Assembly: GCF_014197105.1 (NCBI RefSeq)
Contig: NZ_JACIEV010000007.1
Span: 124,001 to 188,000 of the forward strand
Origin: Sphingomonas jinjuensis
Lineage (GTDB): Bacteria > Pseudomonadota > Alphaproteobacteria > Sphingomonadales > Sphingomonadaceae
Direction of reading: 5' to 3'
Length of the DNA stretch: 64,000 nucleotides
Positions 36,633 to 45,065 of this stretch are shown here, piece by piece. Position numbers and translations under genes: made by a program. Positions within the stretch are counted from its first letter, which is position 1, and the number at the start of each line of letters is the position of its first letter. The notes under the pieces are model-generated. The model saw only the letters and a list, made by a program, of their open reading frames with translations, was not told where the DNA came from and ran no database searches.

Positions 36633-37297
36633 CCCGGCGCTGGCTCGCGGCGCTCGTGCTGATCGTGGCACTGGGCGCGGCGGGCGTGCTGGGGTGGCGA
36701 ATGCAGCGCGATGACCGGGCGAAGGCGCCGGTCGCGACCAGCCAGACGCTACCCGACACCGGCCGCGACGAGGCCGCCGCGCGTGGGATCGAAACGGTGG
36801 CGACGCAGGGCGATGCGCTGCCGACGGGCGGCACCCCGATGGCGGAGCGCGTCGCGACGATCGGTATCCTCAACAAGCGCAACGGCGAGAGCCGCGAGCT
36901 GACGATGCGGCCGGGCCAGGCGCAGCGCGTTGGCGACCTAATCGTGCGCCTGCGCGCCTGCGAGAAGACCGCGCCGTGGGAGGACGATCCGCTCACCGGC
37001 GCCTTCGTCCAGGTCGATGTGCGTGAGGCGGACAACCGCTGGCATCGGCGCTTCGCGGGCTGGCTGTTCAAGGAACGGCCGGGCCTCAACGTCGTCCAGC
37101 ACCCGGTCTACGACGTCTGGACCAAGAGCTGCACGATGTCCTGGCCGGCGACCGGGCCCGATACCGAGGTGTTGTCGGCGGGCGCGGCCAAAGCCTCGAG
37201 CGCGAAGAAGTCGCCCACCGCCGACGATGTCGGCGCGCGCGAGCCTGAGGATGCCCCGACGACGCCCTCGACCGCGGCGGTCAGCAACGCGACATAG
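36629..37297 (+). CDS. DUF2155 domain protein
   Basis: The 222-residue protein has an N-terminal membrane anchor or signal (WLAALVLIVALGAAGVLGWR) and a DUF2155 core: ATIGILNKRNGESRELTMRP, AGWLFKERPGLNVVQHPVYD and VWTKSC. A low-complexity tail (AAKASSAKKSPTADD) ends it. Predicted periplasmic, unknown role. Its last 190 bp lie antisense to the 3' end of aat. It is translationally coupled to the NDUFA12 gene. Confidence 0.88.
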   Translation: MTRRWLAALVLIVALGAAGVLGWRMQRDDRAKAPVATSQTLPDTGRDEAAARGIETVATQGDALPTGGTPMAERVATIGILNKRNGESRELTMRPGQAQRVGDLIVRLRACEKTAPWEDDPLTGAFVQVDVREADNRWHRRFAGWLFKERPGLNVVQHPVYDVWTKSCTMSWPATGPDTEVLSAGAAKASSAKKSPTADDVGAREPEDAPTTPSTAAVSNAT

Positions 37298-37839
37298 GCG
37301 CTGCGCGTGATCTCCACCGCGCCGAGCGAGGCGAGGTGGTCGGTCATGAACTGGCAGTCGAGCAGCGTGAAGCCGCCCGCGCGCAGCCGCGCGACGAGCC
37401 AGGCGAGCGCGACCTTCGACGCGTCGGTCCGGCGGCTGACCATCGATTCGCCGAAGAACGCCTTGCCGAGGGTGAGGCCGTAAAGCCCGCCGACGAGTTC
37501 GTCGCCGTCCCAGCATTCGATCGAATGCGCGAAGCCCATCAGGTGGAGGCCGACGAACACCTCTTCGATCGCGCCGTTGATCCACGTCTCCGGCCGGTCG
37601 CTCGCGCTTTCGGCGCACAGCTGGATGATGCCGCGAAAGTCGCGATCGGCGGTAACGCGGAAACGGTCGGCGGCGATCGTGCGGCGCAGCGACCGCGACA
37701 GGCGAAAGCCATCGAGCGGCAGGATCGCCCGCTCACGCGGTTCGACCCAATAGACGCTGTCGGCATCGCGGCTGTCCGCCATCGGAAATACCCCGACCGC
37801 ATAGGCGCCGAGCACGAGCTGGGGGTCGAGGCGTTCCAT
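37108..37839 (-). CDS. aat: Leucyl/phenylalanyl-tRNA--protein transferase
   Basis: The 243-residue Aat adds Leu or Phe from charged tRNA to N-terminal Lys/Arg of proteins, creating an N-degron for ClpS/ClpAP. Signatures are ERLDPQLVLGAYAVGVFPMAD, YWVEPRERAILPLDGF, AHSIECWDGDELVGGLYGLT and LLDCQFMTDHLASLGAVEI. The C-terminal conserved end (SVSGPVAGQDIVQLLVQTS) lies entirely within the antisense overlap with DUF2155, so the overlap is real. I set the start at 37839, since a longer frame adds low-complexity residues. Confidence 0.95.
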   Translation of the reverse strand: MERLDPQLVLGAYAVGVFPMADSRDADSVYWVEPRERAILPLDGFRLSRSLRRTIAADRFRVTADRDFRGIIQLCAESASDRPETWINGAIEEVFVGLHLMGFAHSIECWDGDELVGGLYGLTLGKAFFGESMVSRRTDASKVALAWLVARLRAGGFTLLDCQFMTDHLASLGAVEITRSAYVALLTAAVEGVVGASSGSRAPTSSAVGDFFALEALAAPADNTSVSGPVAGQDIVQLLVQTS

Positions 37840-37945
37840 CCGCCCCCAAGGTGGCGTGGCTGGGGGCAGGGGGCAAGCGTTAGACGTGCCGCGAGTCTCG
37901 CATCCTGCCGCCGCGACGCCGCTGGGCATCAACGGTGCCGCCCAC

Positions 37946-37975
37946 GAGAAAGGCCGGCGGATCGCTCCGCCGGCC
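37946..37975 (-). terminator. Rho-independent terminator-like hairpin for the lipoprotein gene
   Basis: GGCCGGCGGA and TCCGCCGGCC form a perfect 10-bp stem with loop TCGC. Read on the minus strand it is followed by TTTCTC. It lies just downstream of the lipoprotein stop at 38007. Confidence 0.7.
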
Positions 37976-38006
37976 GATGGTGGTAACCGGTGTCAGGCGG
38001 AGACGA

Positions 38007-38399
38007 TCAGCCCTTGCAGGTGAACTCGCCCTTGCCCGGCTGAGTGATCTTGGCGCTGGTCGGCGAACCGGTCAGCTTCCAGCCGCCCTCGGCGGTCAGC
38101 GGGTCGCCGGCCTTCGCGGCGGTCAGGCGGGTCTGTGGGCCGTTCTGTTCGGTGCGGACCATCGCGAGCTTGTCGCCCTCGAAGAAGGTCACGTAGAGCA
38201 GGACGTTGCCGGGCTGGCAGCGCATCGACTTGTCCGCCTTGATCGCGGGCGGCAGCTCGACCGGGGCGCGATTGGCGAGTTCGTTCGCCATCGGATCCGG
38301 GTTGATGTCCACGACCTCGGGGGTCTTGGGCTTGTTGTCACAGGCCGCGAGAGCGAACAACGCAGCGGCGGTGGCGGTGAGAAGGAGGGGGCTCTTCAT
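38007..38399 (-). CDS. Hypothetical lipoprotein
   Basis: The 130-residue product has a lipoprotein signal (LLTATAAALFALAAC, followed by DNKPKT). The mature part has two cysteines (MRCQPG and EFTCKG end) and a small beta-rich pattern (LLYVTFFEGDKLAMVRTE). No family is recognised with certainty. The ATG at 38399 gives the best signal peptide; a longer frame does not. Confidence 0.7.
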   Translation of the reverse strand: MKSPLLLTATAAALFALAACDNKPKTPEVVDINPDPMANELANRAPVELPPAIKADKSMRCQPGNVLLYVTFFEGDKLAMVRTEQNGPQTRLTAAKAGDPLTAEGGWKLTGSPTSAKITQPGKGEFTCKG

Positions 38400-38442
38400 A
38401 GCGGAACGCCGCTTCGCCGATGCAGCATGGGCCGTCAAGCGG

Positions 38443-39750
38443 CTACTCGTGGAACTCATCCAGCTCGGGAATGCGGCCGAACGCGATCTTGGTGCCGACG
38501 CGATCGATCCGGCCGCCGCCGAGCGGACCGACCGAGACGGCATGCCGCCCGAAACGCTCGTTAATCCGGTCCATCGCGCGGCTGAGCGCGAGGCCGCGGG
38601 TCTCGCGCGCCAGCGGATCGTCGGGGTCGAGGCTGGCGAAGAGCGACCCCTGCTCGCCGACGACGGGCTCGATCTCCATCAGCGTCACCCCGACCATCCG
38701 AATCCGAAAGCCGCCCGGCCGGGTCCCACCGGCGGCATGGAGGCGCGGGAAGAGGCGGTCGAGATGCTGGAGCACGACGAAGCTGTCCTGCGTCGCCGGC
38801 AGCTTGATCGACGTGCGCCAGGTCGACTTGTCGTCCTCGAATTTCGCATGAAGGACGAGCAGGCGGGCGCGATAGCCCTTGCGGCGCAGGCGGCTGGCCG
38901 CCTTCAGCGCGAGGCGGCGGGCGGTGAGCCGCACCGGCTCGGGCCCGCGCTTGCCAGGCGACAGGACGTGGCTGTGGCCGATGGTGCGCGACTGGGTCGG
39001 CTTTTCGGGAAGGTCGACGCCGTGGAGCAGATACCAGAGCCGATCGCCGTTGGTGCCGCCCCAGGCGTGCCCCGCGTCGCGCGGTCGCCGTTCGCACAGC
39101 TGGCGGATGTCGTTGATGCCGTCACGCTGGAGCCGCCGTTCCATCTTCGCGCCGATGCCGGCGATTTCGCGCAAGCCCAGCGGGTAAAGCGCCGCCGGCA
39201 GCTCGGCCGCCTCGAACACCACCAGCCCGTCGGGCTTCTGCAGGTCGGAGGCGAGCTTCGCGAGCAGGCGATTGGGGGCGATGCCGATCGAGCAGGTCAG
39301 CCGCTCGCCGACGCGTTCGCAGATGCCCGCCTTGATCCGCCGTGCCAGCGCCATCGCGCTGTCGCGGTCGTTCTCGTTGTCGAGCAGCCGGCACGCGACC
39401 TCGTCGATCGAGCAGACGCGGGTCACGGGAATGTGGCGCTCGATCTCGGCGACGATGCGGTCGTGATAGTCGACATAGGCGCGGTGGCGGGCGGGCGTGA
39501 CGACGAGGTCGCGGCAGAGCTGCTTGGCTTCCCACACCGGCGTGCCGGTCGAAATGCCGTAGCGCTTCGCCTCGATCGACGCGGCGATCGCGACCGTCGT
39601 GTCGCTGCCGACCGGGGCCACGATCACCGGGCGGCCGCGCAGCGACGGCTGCAGCTGCTGCTCGACGCTGGCGAAATAGGAATTGAGATCGAGGAACAGC
39701 CACCGGAGCGGCCGAGGCGGCAAGGTCGGGGGCTGAGTCGCGGCCGTCAT
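38443..39750 (-). CDS. Y-family translesion DNA polymerase
   Basis: The 435-residue protein has the Y-family palm start WLFLDLNSYFASVEQQLQP with the first metal-binding aspartate and a second acidic pair in VCSIDEVACRLLD. The YGISTGTPVWEAKQL segment and the GIGAKMERRL helix-hairpin-helix follow, then a little-finger region. It copies damaged DNA with low fidelity. It is closer to the DinB/UmuC clan as a whole than clearly to either one, so I give no symbol. A LexA-type box sits six bases before the ATG, predicting SOS induction. Confidence 0.88.
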   Translation of the reverse strand: MTAATQPPTLPPRPLRWLFLDLNSYFASVEQQLQPSLRGRPVIVAPVGSDTTVAIAASIEAKRYGISTGTPVWEAKQLCRDLVVTPARHRAYVDYHDRIVAEIERHIPVTRVCSIDEVACRLLDNENDRDSAMALARRIKAGICERVGERLTCSIGIAPNRLLAKLASDLQKPDGLVVFEAAELPAALYPLGLREIAGIGAKMERRLQRDGINDIRQLCERRPRDAGHAWGGTNGDRLWYLLHGVDLPEKPTQSRTIGHSHVLSPGKRGPEPVRLTARRLALKAASRLRRKGYRARLLVLHAKFEDDKSTWRTSIKLPATQDSFVVLQHLDRLFPRLHAAGGTRPGGFRIRMVGVTLMEIEPVVGEQGSLFASLDPDDPLARETRGLALSRAMDRINERFGRHAVSVGPLGGGRIDRVGTKIAFGRIPELDEFHE

Positions 39751-39755
39751 AGCGG

Positions 39756-39770
39756 GAACAATACAGGAAC
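39756..39770 (-). promoter_or_regulatory. LexA (SOS) operator, GTTC-N7-GTTC
   Basis: Read on the minus strand, two GTTC half-sites are separated by seven bases (CTGTATT), which is the alphaproteobacterial LexA direct repeat. A third GTTC lies four bases upstream (39775-39778). The operator ends five bases from the polymerase ATG, so the promoter must overlap it and the mRNA leader must be very short. Confidence 0.8.
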
Positions 39771-39832
39771 ACGGGAACAATGTCAGGCCATGGTATTTAC
39801 CTGCGGCAATCCCCGGTCCAAGCGCGTCGCTC

Positions 39833-41812
39833 ATGCCGCTTCGCTTAACTCTCGACTTCTATCGATCGCTGTTCGACGCGATGGACGAGGGGTTTTGCGT
39901 CATCGAATTCCTCGATGGCCCCCACGGGCCCTTGAGCGATTACGTCCATGTCGAGGCGAATGCGGCCTATCAGCGCAACGCCGGCATTCCGAACGTCGTC
40001 GGCCAGCGGCTGCGCGACATGGTGCCCGACGAGGCGGATGCCTGGATCGCGCGATACGGCCATGTGCTGAGGACCGGGGAGCCGGTCCGCTTCGAACAGG
40101 AGCTACTCGCGACGGGGCGTCACCTGTCGCTGTCCGCCTTTCGCATCGGCGAATTCGAAGAGCGGCGGGTCGCCGTCCTGTTCAACGACGTCACCGAGCG
40201 CCGCCGGGCCGAGCGGGCGTTGGCGCTGGCGAACGATGCGCTCGAAACGCGATTTGCCGAAGTGCTGGCCGAGCGAAAGATCCTGGCCGATGTGGTCGAG
40301 GGTTCCGACGCCCTGGTCCAGGTGATCGATCGCGACTTTCGCTGGATCGCGATCAATCGTGCCGCCGCGAGCGAATATGAGCGCGGTGTCGGAATCCGTC
40401 CCGCGGTCGGCGACCGGCTGGACGACGTTCTGACGGTGCTGCCCGACCAATTGGGCAAGGCGCGCGAGGCGTGGGCACGGGCGCTCGGCGGCGAGGATTT
40501 CGTCGAGGTGGTGACGCTGGGCGACGAGCGGCGCGGGCAGCGGCAGTTCGAGATGCACTTCAGCGCGCTCCGCGATGTCGACGGGCTGCCCTATGCCGCG
40601 TTCCAGCTCGCTTATGACGTGACCGACCGGCTGCGGGCCGAGCAGCGGCTGACCGAGGCGGAAGAGGCACTGCGCCAGGCGCAGAAGATGGAAGCGGTGG
40701 GTCAGCTGACCGGCGGGCTGGCGCACGACTTCAACAATTTGCTCGCCGGGATCGGCGGCGCGTTCGAGATGATCCGGGTGCGATTGGCCCAGGGACGCGG
40801 CGCGGACGTCGAACGCTACCTGGCCGCCGGGCAGGGCGCGATGCGGCGTGCGGCGGCGCTGACGCATCGGCTGCTCGCCTTCTCGCGCCGGCAGACGCTG
40901 TCGCCCAGGGCGATCGACGTCAACCGGCTGATGGGCGAACTGGTGGAGCTGGTCCGACGCACCGTGGGCCCCGGAATCGAGGTCGAGGTGGCGGCCGCCA
41001 CCGGGCTGTGGCCGACGATGGTCGACGCCAACCAGCTCGAGAATGCGATCCTGAACCTGTGCATCAACGCGCGCGACGCGATGCCCGACGGCGGCAGGAT
41101 CACGATCGAGAGCGCCAACTGCTGGATCGATCGCCGTGCCGCGGACGAGCGCGGGATGGAACCGGGCCAATATGTCGCCGTCAGCGTGACCGACACCGGG
41201 ACCGGCATCGACAAGGATACGCTGGCGCGGGTCTTCGACCCCTTCTTCACCACCAAGCCGCTGGGCGAGGGAACGGGGCTGGGACTGTCGATGGTCTATG
41301 GCTTCGCCCGGCAAAGCCACGGCCATGTCCGCATTCATTCCGCGGTCGGCGAGGGGACGATGGTGTCCATCTATCTGCCGCGCCATTTGGGCGAGGCCGA
41401 GACCGATGATGTCGGCGTCGTCGGTCGGGCGACGGCGTCGACCGGCGGCCACACGGTGCTGGTGGTCGACGACGAGCCGACGGTGCGGATGCTGGTGAGC
41501 GACGCCCTGGGCGATCTCGGCTATCGCTGCGTCGAGGCGGCGGACGGGCCGGCGGCGCTGAAGCTGCTCGATACGGTCGGACCGATCGCCCTGCTGATCA
41601 CTGACGTCGGCCTGCCTGGCGGGCTCAACGGCCGGCAGGTCGCCGATGCGGTGCGCGCGGGGCGGCCGGCGGTGAAGGTGCTCTTCATCACCGGCTATGC
41701 CGAGAATGCCGCGCTGAACCACGGGCATATCGAGCGCGGCATGGAAGTGCTGACCAAGCCCTTCGCGGTCGACGAGCTGGCGGTTCGGGTCGAGCGGCTG
41801 CTGCGGGCGTAG
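39833..41812 (+). CDS. PAS-domain hybrid histidine kinase with receiver
   Basis: The 659-residue soluble sensor has two N-terminal PAS regions (about 5-130 and 145-275) and a HisKA domain with phosphoacceptor H298 (GGLAHDFNNLLAGI). An HATPase domain follows (ENAILNLCINARDAMPDGG, GTGTGIDKDTLARVF, GEGTGLGLSMVYGF), then a C-terminal receiver (VLVVDDEPTV, acceptor D591 in LLITDVGLPGG, K in LTKPF). No transmembrane helices are visible. The cognate output is not adjacent. It is divergent from the polymerase gene, with 82 bp between starts. Confidence 0.92.
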   Translation: MPLRLTLDFYRSLFDAMDEGFCVIEFLDGPHGPLSDYVHVEANAAYQRNAGIPNVVGQRLRDMVPDEADAWIARYGHVLRTGEPVRFEQELLATGRHLSLSAFRIGEFEERRVAVLFNDVTERRRAERALALANDALETRFAEVLAERKILADVVEGSDALVQVIDRDFRWIAINRAAASEYERGVGIRPAVGDRLDDVLTVLPDQLGKAREAWARALGGEDFVEVVTLGDERRGQRQFEMHFSALRDVDGLPYAAFQLAYDVTDRLRAEQRLTEAEEALRQAQKMEAVGQLTGGLAHDFNNLLAGIGGAFEMIRVRLAQGRGADVERYLAAGQGAMRRAAALTHRLLAFSRRQTLSPRAIDVNRLMGELVELVRRTVGPGIEVEVAAATGLWPTMVDANQLENAILNLCINARDAMPDGGRITIESANCWIDRRAADERGMEPGQYVAVSVTDTGTGIDKDTLARVFDPFFTTKPLGEGTGLGLSMVYGFARQSHGHVRIHSAVGEGTMVSIYLPRHLGEAETDDVGVVGRATASTGGHTVLVVDDEPTVRMLVSDALGDLGYRCVEAADGPAALKLLDTVGPIALLITDVGLPGGLNGRQVADAVRAGRPAVKVLFITGYAENAALNHGHIERGMEVLTKPFAVDELAVRVERLLRA

Positions 41813-41874
41813 GAACCGCGCGTTTCGACCGACACGGGTTGACGGCGCCGCGGCGAGCGTCAAGCGCTGGCGCC

Positions 41875-42783
41875 ATGAGCACGACACGGGGGATGGCGCT
41901 GGTGGCGCTGATCGGCGCACTCGCTGGCTGCGGGCACAAGCGCGAGGCGCCGCCGATCGCGCCGCCGCCCGCGCCGGCGCCCGCCGTGATGCCGTTGCCC
42001 CCTGCGGGATCGGCGCCGGGGCAGTCGCTACCCGATGCCGAGGCGGCGACGATCAATAGCGGGATCGGGGCGGAGGAGGCGCTGTGGCACTTGCGCGCCG
42101 GGCTCAACGTCGCGGCGCTGGCGTGCGGCGATGCGGCGGTGGTGACGCAGTACAACGGCTGGCTGGTCGAGAACCGCGTAGCGTTGAAGCAGGCCTATGC
42201 CGCGGAGAATGCGGCGCATCCGGGTAAGGGCGAGCTCGATCGCCACATGACGCAGCTCTATAATTTCTTCGCGCAGCCGCCGGCGCAGCGCCGTTTCTGC
42301 GCCGCCGCGAGCGGGGTTGCGGGGCGCGTGTCGGCGCCGGGGGTCGTGCCGGCGGGCGAGGCGCCCGGGGCCGTCGTCGAGCTGGAGACGCCGATCCGCG
42401 ACTATTACCGGGCCTATGGCGACTATCGCCGTGCGCTGGCTGCCTGGCAGGCGCAGGGTGCAGCCCGCCTTGCCGCAGCGGAGGCGACGCCCACGCCGGC
42501 GCTGCTGGCGGCGGCGGCGACGCCTGCGCCGGCGGCGCCGTGGCGGATCCAGATCGGCGCCTTCACCGGCCGCGCCGCCGCCGAGGCGGCCTGGGCGCGA
42601 GCGCGCGACAAGGTGCCGTCGCTGGCGAAATACGATCCCTATTACGAGCCGGTGCCGGGCAGGCCGCTGGTCCGCGTGCAGGTGGGAGCGGCGAACGACC
42701 GTGCCAGCGCGCTGGGCTTGTGCGCGTCGGCGGCGGCGGGCGGGTTCGATTGTATCCCGGTGGTCGGCGCGAAGGCGCCGTAG
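41875..42783 (+). CDS. SPOR domain lipoprotein
   Basis: The 302-residue product has a lipoprotein signal (LVALIGALAGC) and a proline-rich linker, then a central helical region (NFFAQPPAQRRFCAAASG) and a C-terminal SPOR domain (PWRIQIGAFTGRAAAEAAW, ending GFDCIPVVGA). SPOR domains bind peptidoglycan stripped of stem peptides at division sites. A role in envelope or septum is inferred. The ATG at 41875 is used; a longer frame from 41839 has no better signal. Confidence 0.82.
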   Translation: MSTTRGMALVALIGALAGCGHKREAPPIAPPPAPAPAVMPLPPAGSAPGQSLPDAEAATINSGIGAEEALWHLRAGLNVAALACGDAAVVTQYNGWLVENRVALKQAYAAENAAHPGKGELDRHMTQLYNFFAQPPAQRRFCAAASGVAGRVSAPGVVPAGEAPGAVVELETPIRDYYRAYGDYRRALAAWQAQGAARLAAAEATPTPALLAAAATPAPAAPWRIQIGAFTGRAAAEAAWARARDKVPSLAKYDPYYEPVPGRPLVRVQVGAANDRASALGLCASAAAGGFDCIPVVGAKAP

Positions 42784-42801
42784 CCGCCTCGCCCGCCAAA
42801 A

Positions 42802-42880
42802 CGCCATGCTGAACTCGGTTCAGCATCTCGGGCCGTGTCGCGCCGTCGCCGGAGATGCTGAAACAAGTTCAGCATGACGG
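42802..42880. repeat. Type C inverted repeat (CATGCTGAAC...GTTCAGCATG)
   Basis: The left arm CATGCTGAACTCGGTTCAGC and right arm GCTGAAACAAGTTCAGCATG are inverted, each a small hairpin. It belongs to the same family as the copy at 49784-49860. The 207-bp gap between the SPOR gene and the cysteine synthase has no other feature. Confidence 0.85.
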
Positions 42881-42991
42881 TGGTAGGCGGGGTGGCGGGG
42901 TAGGCAGGCTTCATACGGCAGAAGCAAAAGGCTCGGCTCCACGTGACACTGGTCGCTTGTCGTCGCGGGCGGGCGCGGCCATCTAGGCGCG

Positions 42992-43960
42992 ATGCATATC
43001 ACCCAAGATACCCTCGCGCTCATCGGCAACACGCCGCTTGTCCGCCTCGCCGGCCCCAGTGCGGCAAGCGGCGCCGAGATCTTCGCCAAGTGTGAATTCG
43101 CCAATCCCGGCGCGAGCGTGAAGGATCGCGCAGCGCTGTTCATCGTCGAGGATGCGGAGGCGCGCGGCCAGTTGCAGCCGGGCGGCACGATCGTCGAGGG
43201 GACGGCTGGCAACACCGGGATCGGGCTGGCGCTGGTCGCCAACGCCAAGGGCTATCGCACGATCATCGTGATGCCGGAGACGCAGAGCCGCGAGAAGATG
43301 GACACGCTGCGCGCGCTGGGCGCCGAGCTGGTGCTGGTGCCGGCGGCGCCCTATTCGAATCCCGGCCATTTCGTTCACACCAGCCGCCGCATCGCCGAAG
43401 AGACGCCGAACGCGATCTGGGCCAACCAGTTCGACAACATCGCCAATCGTCGCGCGCATATCGTCGGCACCGCGGAGGAGATCTGGCAGCAGATGGACGG
43501 CCGCGTCGACGGCTTCACCTGCGCGGCGGGCACCGGGGGCACGATCGCCGGCGTCGGACTTGGCCTGAAGGCGAAGGACGAGGGCGTGCGAATCGCCTTG
43601 AGCGACCCCTATGGTGCGGCGCTCTACCATTATTATGCGCATGGCGAATTGAAGTCGGAAGGCTCGTCGGTCGCGGAAGGGATCGGGCAGGGGCGGATCA
43701 CCGCCAATCTGGAGGGCGCGCCGATCGACACCCAATATCGGATCAGCGACCAGGAGGGCTGGGAATGGGTCCGCCGGCTGCTCGACGAAGAGGGGCTGTG
43801 CCTGGGATTATCCTCGGGAATCAATGTTGCCGGTGCGGTCCGGCTGGGGCGCGAATTGGGCCCCGGCGCACGTGTCGCGACGATCCTGTGCGACACCGGG
43901 TTTCGTTATCTGTCGACGCTGCACAACCCGGAATGGCGCGGCGAAAAGGGCATCGGATAG
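42992..43960 (+). CDS. cysK: Cysteine synthase (O-acetylserine sulfhydrylase)
   Basis: The 322-residue PLP enzyme of fold type II begins LALIGNTPLVRLAGPS and has the Schiff-base lysine in NPGASVKDRAALFI. The substrate loop EGTAGNTGIGLALV (TAGNTG in place of the common TSGNTG) and AAGTGGTIAGVG follow. It should make cysteine from O-acetylserine and sulfide. Cystathionine beta-synthase-like activity is possible, as sequence alone does not separate them fully. The ATG start matches the family N-terminus. Confidence 0.87.
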   Translation: MHITQDTLALIGNTPLVRLAGPSAASGAEIFAKCEFANPGASVKDRAALFIVEDAEARGQLQPGGTIVEGTAGNTGIGLALVANAKGYRTIIVMPETQSREKMDTLRALGAELVLVPAAPYSNPGHFVHTSRRIAEETPNAIWANQFDNIANRRAHIVGTAEEIWQQMDGRVDGFTCAAGTGGTIAGVGLGLKAKDEGVRIALSDPYGAALYHYYAHGELKSEGSSVAEGIGQGRITANLEGAPIDTQYRISDQEGWEWVRRLLDEEGLCLGLSSGINVAGAVRLGRELGPGARVATILCDTGFRYLSTLHNPEWRGEKGIG

Positions 43961-44007
43961 GGCCGGATCGACAAACATTCGATAAGGCGTTAATAGCACG
44001 CGATCAA

Positions 44008-44271
44008 ATGAAAGCGGCTCGCGACCCCATTCAGACGACACAGCGCGTGAAGGTAGGGCTGATCGGCCTTGCCACCGTCGTGCTGCTGATCGCCATTGCC
44101 AGCATGATCATCGGCTCCGCCACGCGTGAGCGGCCGATCGATACGGCCGGCTCGGCCAAGGCCGACGTCGTCGCCAACATGGCCGCCACCAACAGCAGCG
44201 CCGTCGGCAGCGAGCCGCTCGCCGAACTGGCCGTCGCGCCGAGCGCGGGCAACCAGATCGCCACCAAGTGA
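44008..44271 (+). CDS. Small membrane-anchored hypothetical protein upstream of mraZ
   Basis: The 87-residue product has one membrane segment (VKVGLIGLATVVLLIAIASMII) and an alanine/serine-rich tail. It begins at ATG 44008, 47 bp after the cysteine synthase stop. I do not recognise the family. It lies just upstream of the dcw cluster and may belong to the envelope, but nothing in the sequence shows that. Confidence 0.6.
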   Translation: MKAARDPIQTTQRVKVGLIGLATVVLLIAIASMIIGSATRERPIDTAGSAKADVVANMAATNSSAVGSEPLAELAVAPSAGNQIATK

Positions 44272-44402
44272 TCGACCGGGGAATTCCGGGGACGAGGGCC
44301 GAAATCGCGCCGAAACGTGCGGTTCCGGGCCTGCCGGCCTGTACCCCGATCCCCGGCAAAGGACCCATTCCGCCCCCTGCATGACTCGGATCGGGGGCGA
44401 TT

Positions 44403-44437
44403 TCCCCGACTGTCCCCAAAAATCCCGTTGCGCCCCG
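44403..44437. promoter_or_regulatory. Candidate MraZ-box array upstream of mraZ
   Basis: Four pentamers (TCCCC, TCCCC, TCCCG, CCCCG) repeat at exactly 10-bp intervals. On the complementary strand this reads NGGGN-N5 four times, resembling the TGGGN-N5 direct repeats bound by MraZ in enterobacteria. A weak promoter-like pair (TTGCGC at 44428 and TAACGT at 44451, 17-bp spacing) overlaps it. The array is about 130 bp before mraZ. The rest of the 44272-44564 gap holds no gene. Confidence 0.45.
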
Positions 44438-44564
44438 TCAGCACCGTTGGTAACGTTTGCTGGCAACGGGGCATTTCTTCGCTCGGGATTCGTGATGGCG
44501 GATCGGCGGATACGTCGATTTTCGCGGTGCGAACCCGTGCGCGCCGAAGAGGGATCAGGCGGGC

Positions 44565-45065
44565 GTGGCGGACAGGGGCGATTATCAGGGGAGCGGCCTC
44601 GCCCTTGTCGATGACAAGGGTCGTGTTGCCATACCCAACGCTCTGCGCTCGACGCTGGCTGCCAACTCGCCCCGCGCGGACGGCAAGGACGGCGGTACGA
44701 TCATCATCGCAGTCCACGAGGACAAGCCCTGCCTCGTCGCCTACGATCCCAGCTATGTGCCTATCCTGAAAGCCGAACTTCGTACGCGCGTCGAGCTGAC
44801 CCGCGGCGCCGACGGCCGCGTCAACGACAGCATCATGCGCGAGGGCGCGAACGGCGAAGCGGTGCCCTTCGACGGGTCGGGCCGCTTCATCATGCCCGGC
44901 TTCCCGCGCTTCCACGCCAACATCGGCGAGCATGCGTTCTTCTGGGGCACGTTCGACACGATCGAGATCTGGGATCCCAAGACGCTGCTGGCGACGCCCA
45001 ACGTCGGCAGCACGATGGCATCGGCGTGCAAATTCTACTGCCAGGAAAAGGGGATCGCGCTGTGA
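44565..45065 (+). CDS. mraZ: Transcriptional regulator MraZ
   Basis: The 166-residue protein has two AbrB-like swapped-hairpin repeats ([20 protein letters not shown] and [20 protein letters not shown]). It heads the dcw cluster and in other bacteria represses that cluster. GTG start. The stop overlaps the rsmH start (GTGA). Confidence 0.95.
   Translation: MADRGDYQGSGLALVDDKGRVAIPNALRSTLAANSPRADGKDGGTIIIAVHEDKPCLVAYDPSYVPILKAELRTRVELTRGADGRVNDSIMREGANGEAVPFDGSGRFIMPGFPRFHANIGEHAFFWGTFDTIEIWDPKTLLATPNVGSTMASACKFYCQEKGIAL

Noticed and set aside
43340..43370. TTCGAATCCC resembling a tRNA T-loop
   Set aside because: It lies inside the conserved cysteine synthase frame (PYSNPGH) and no acceptor or anticodon stem fits around it.
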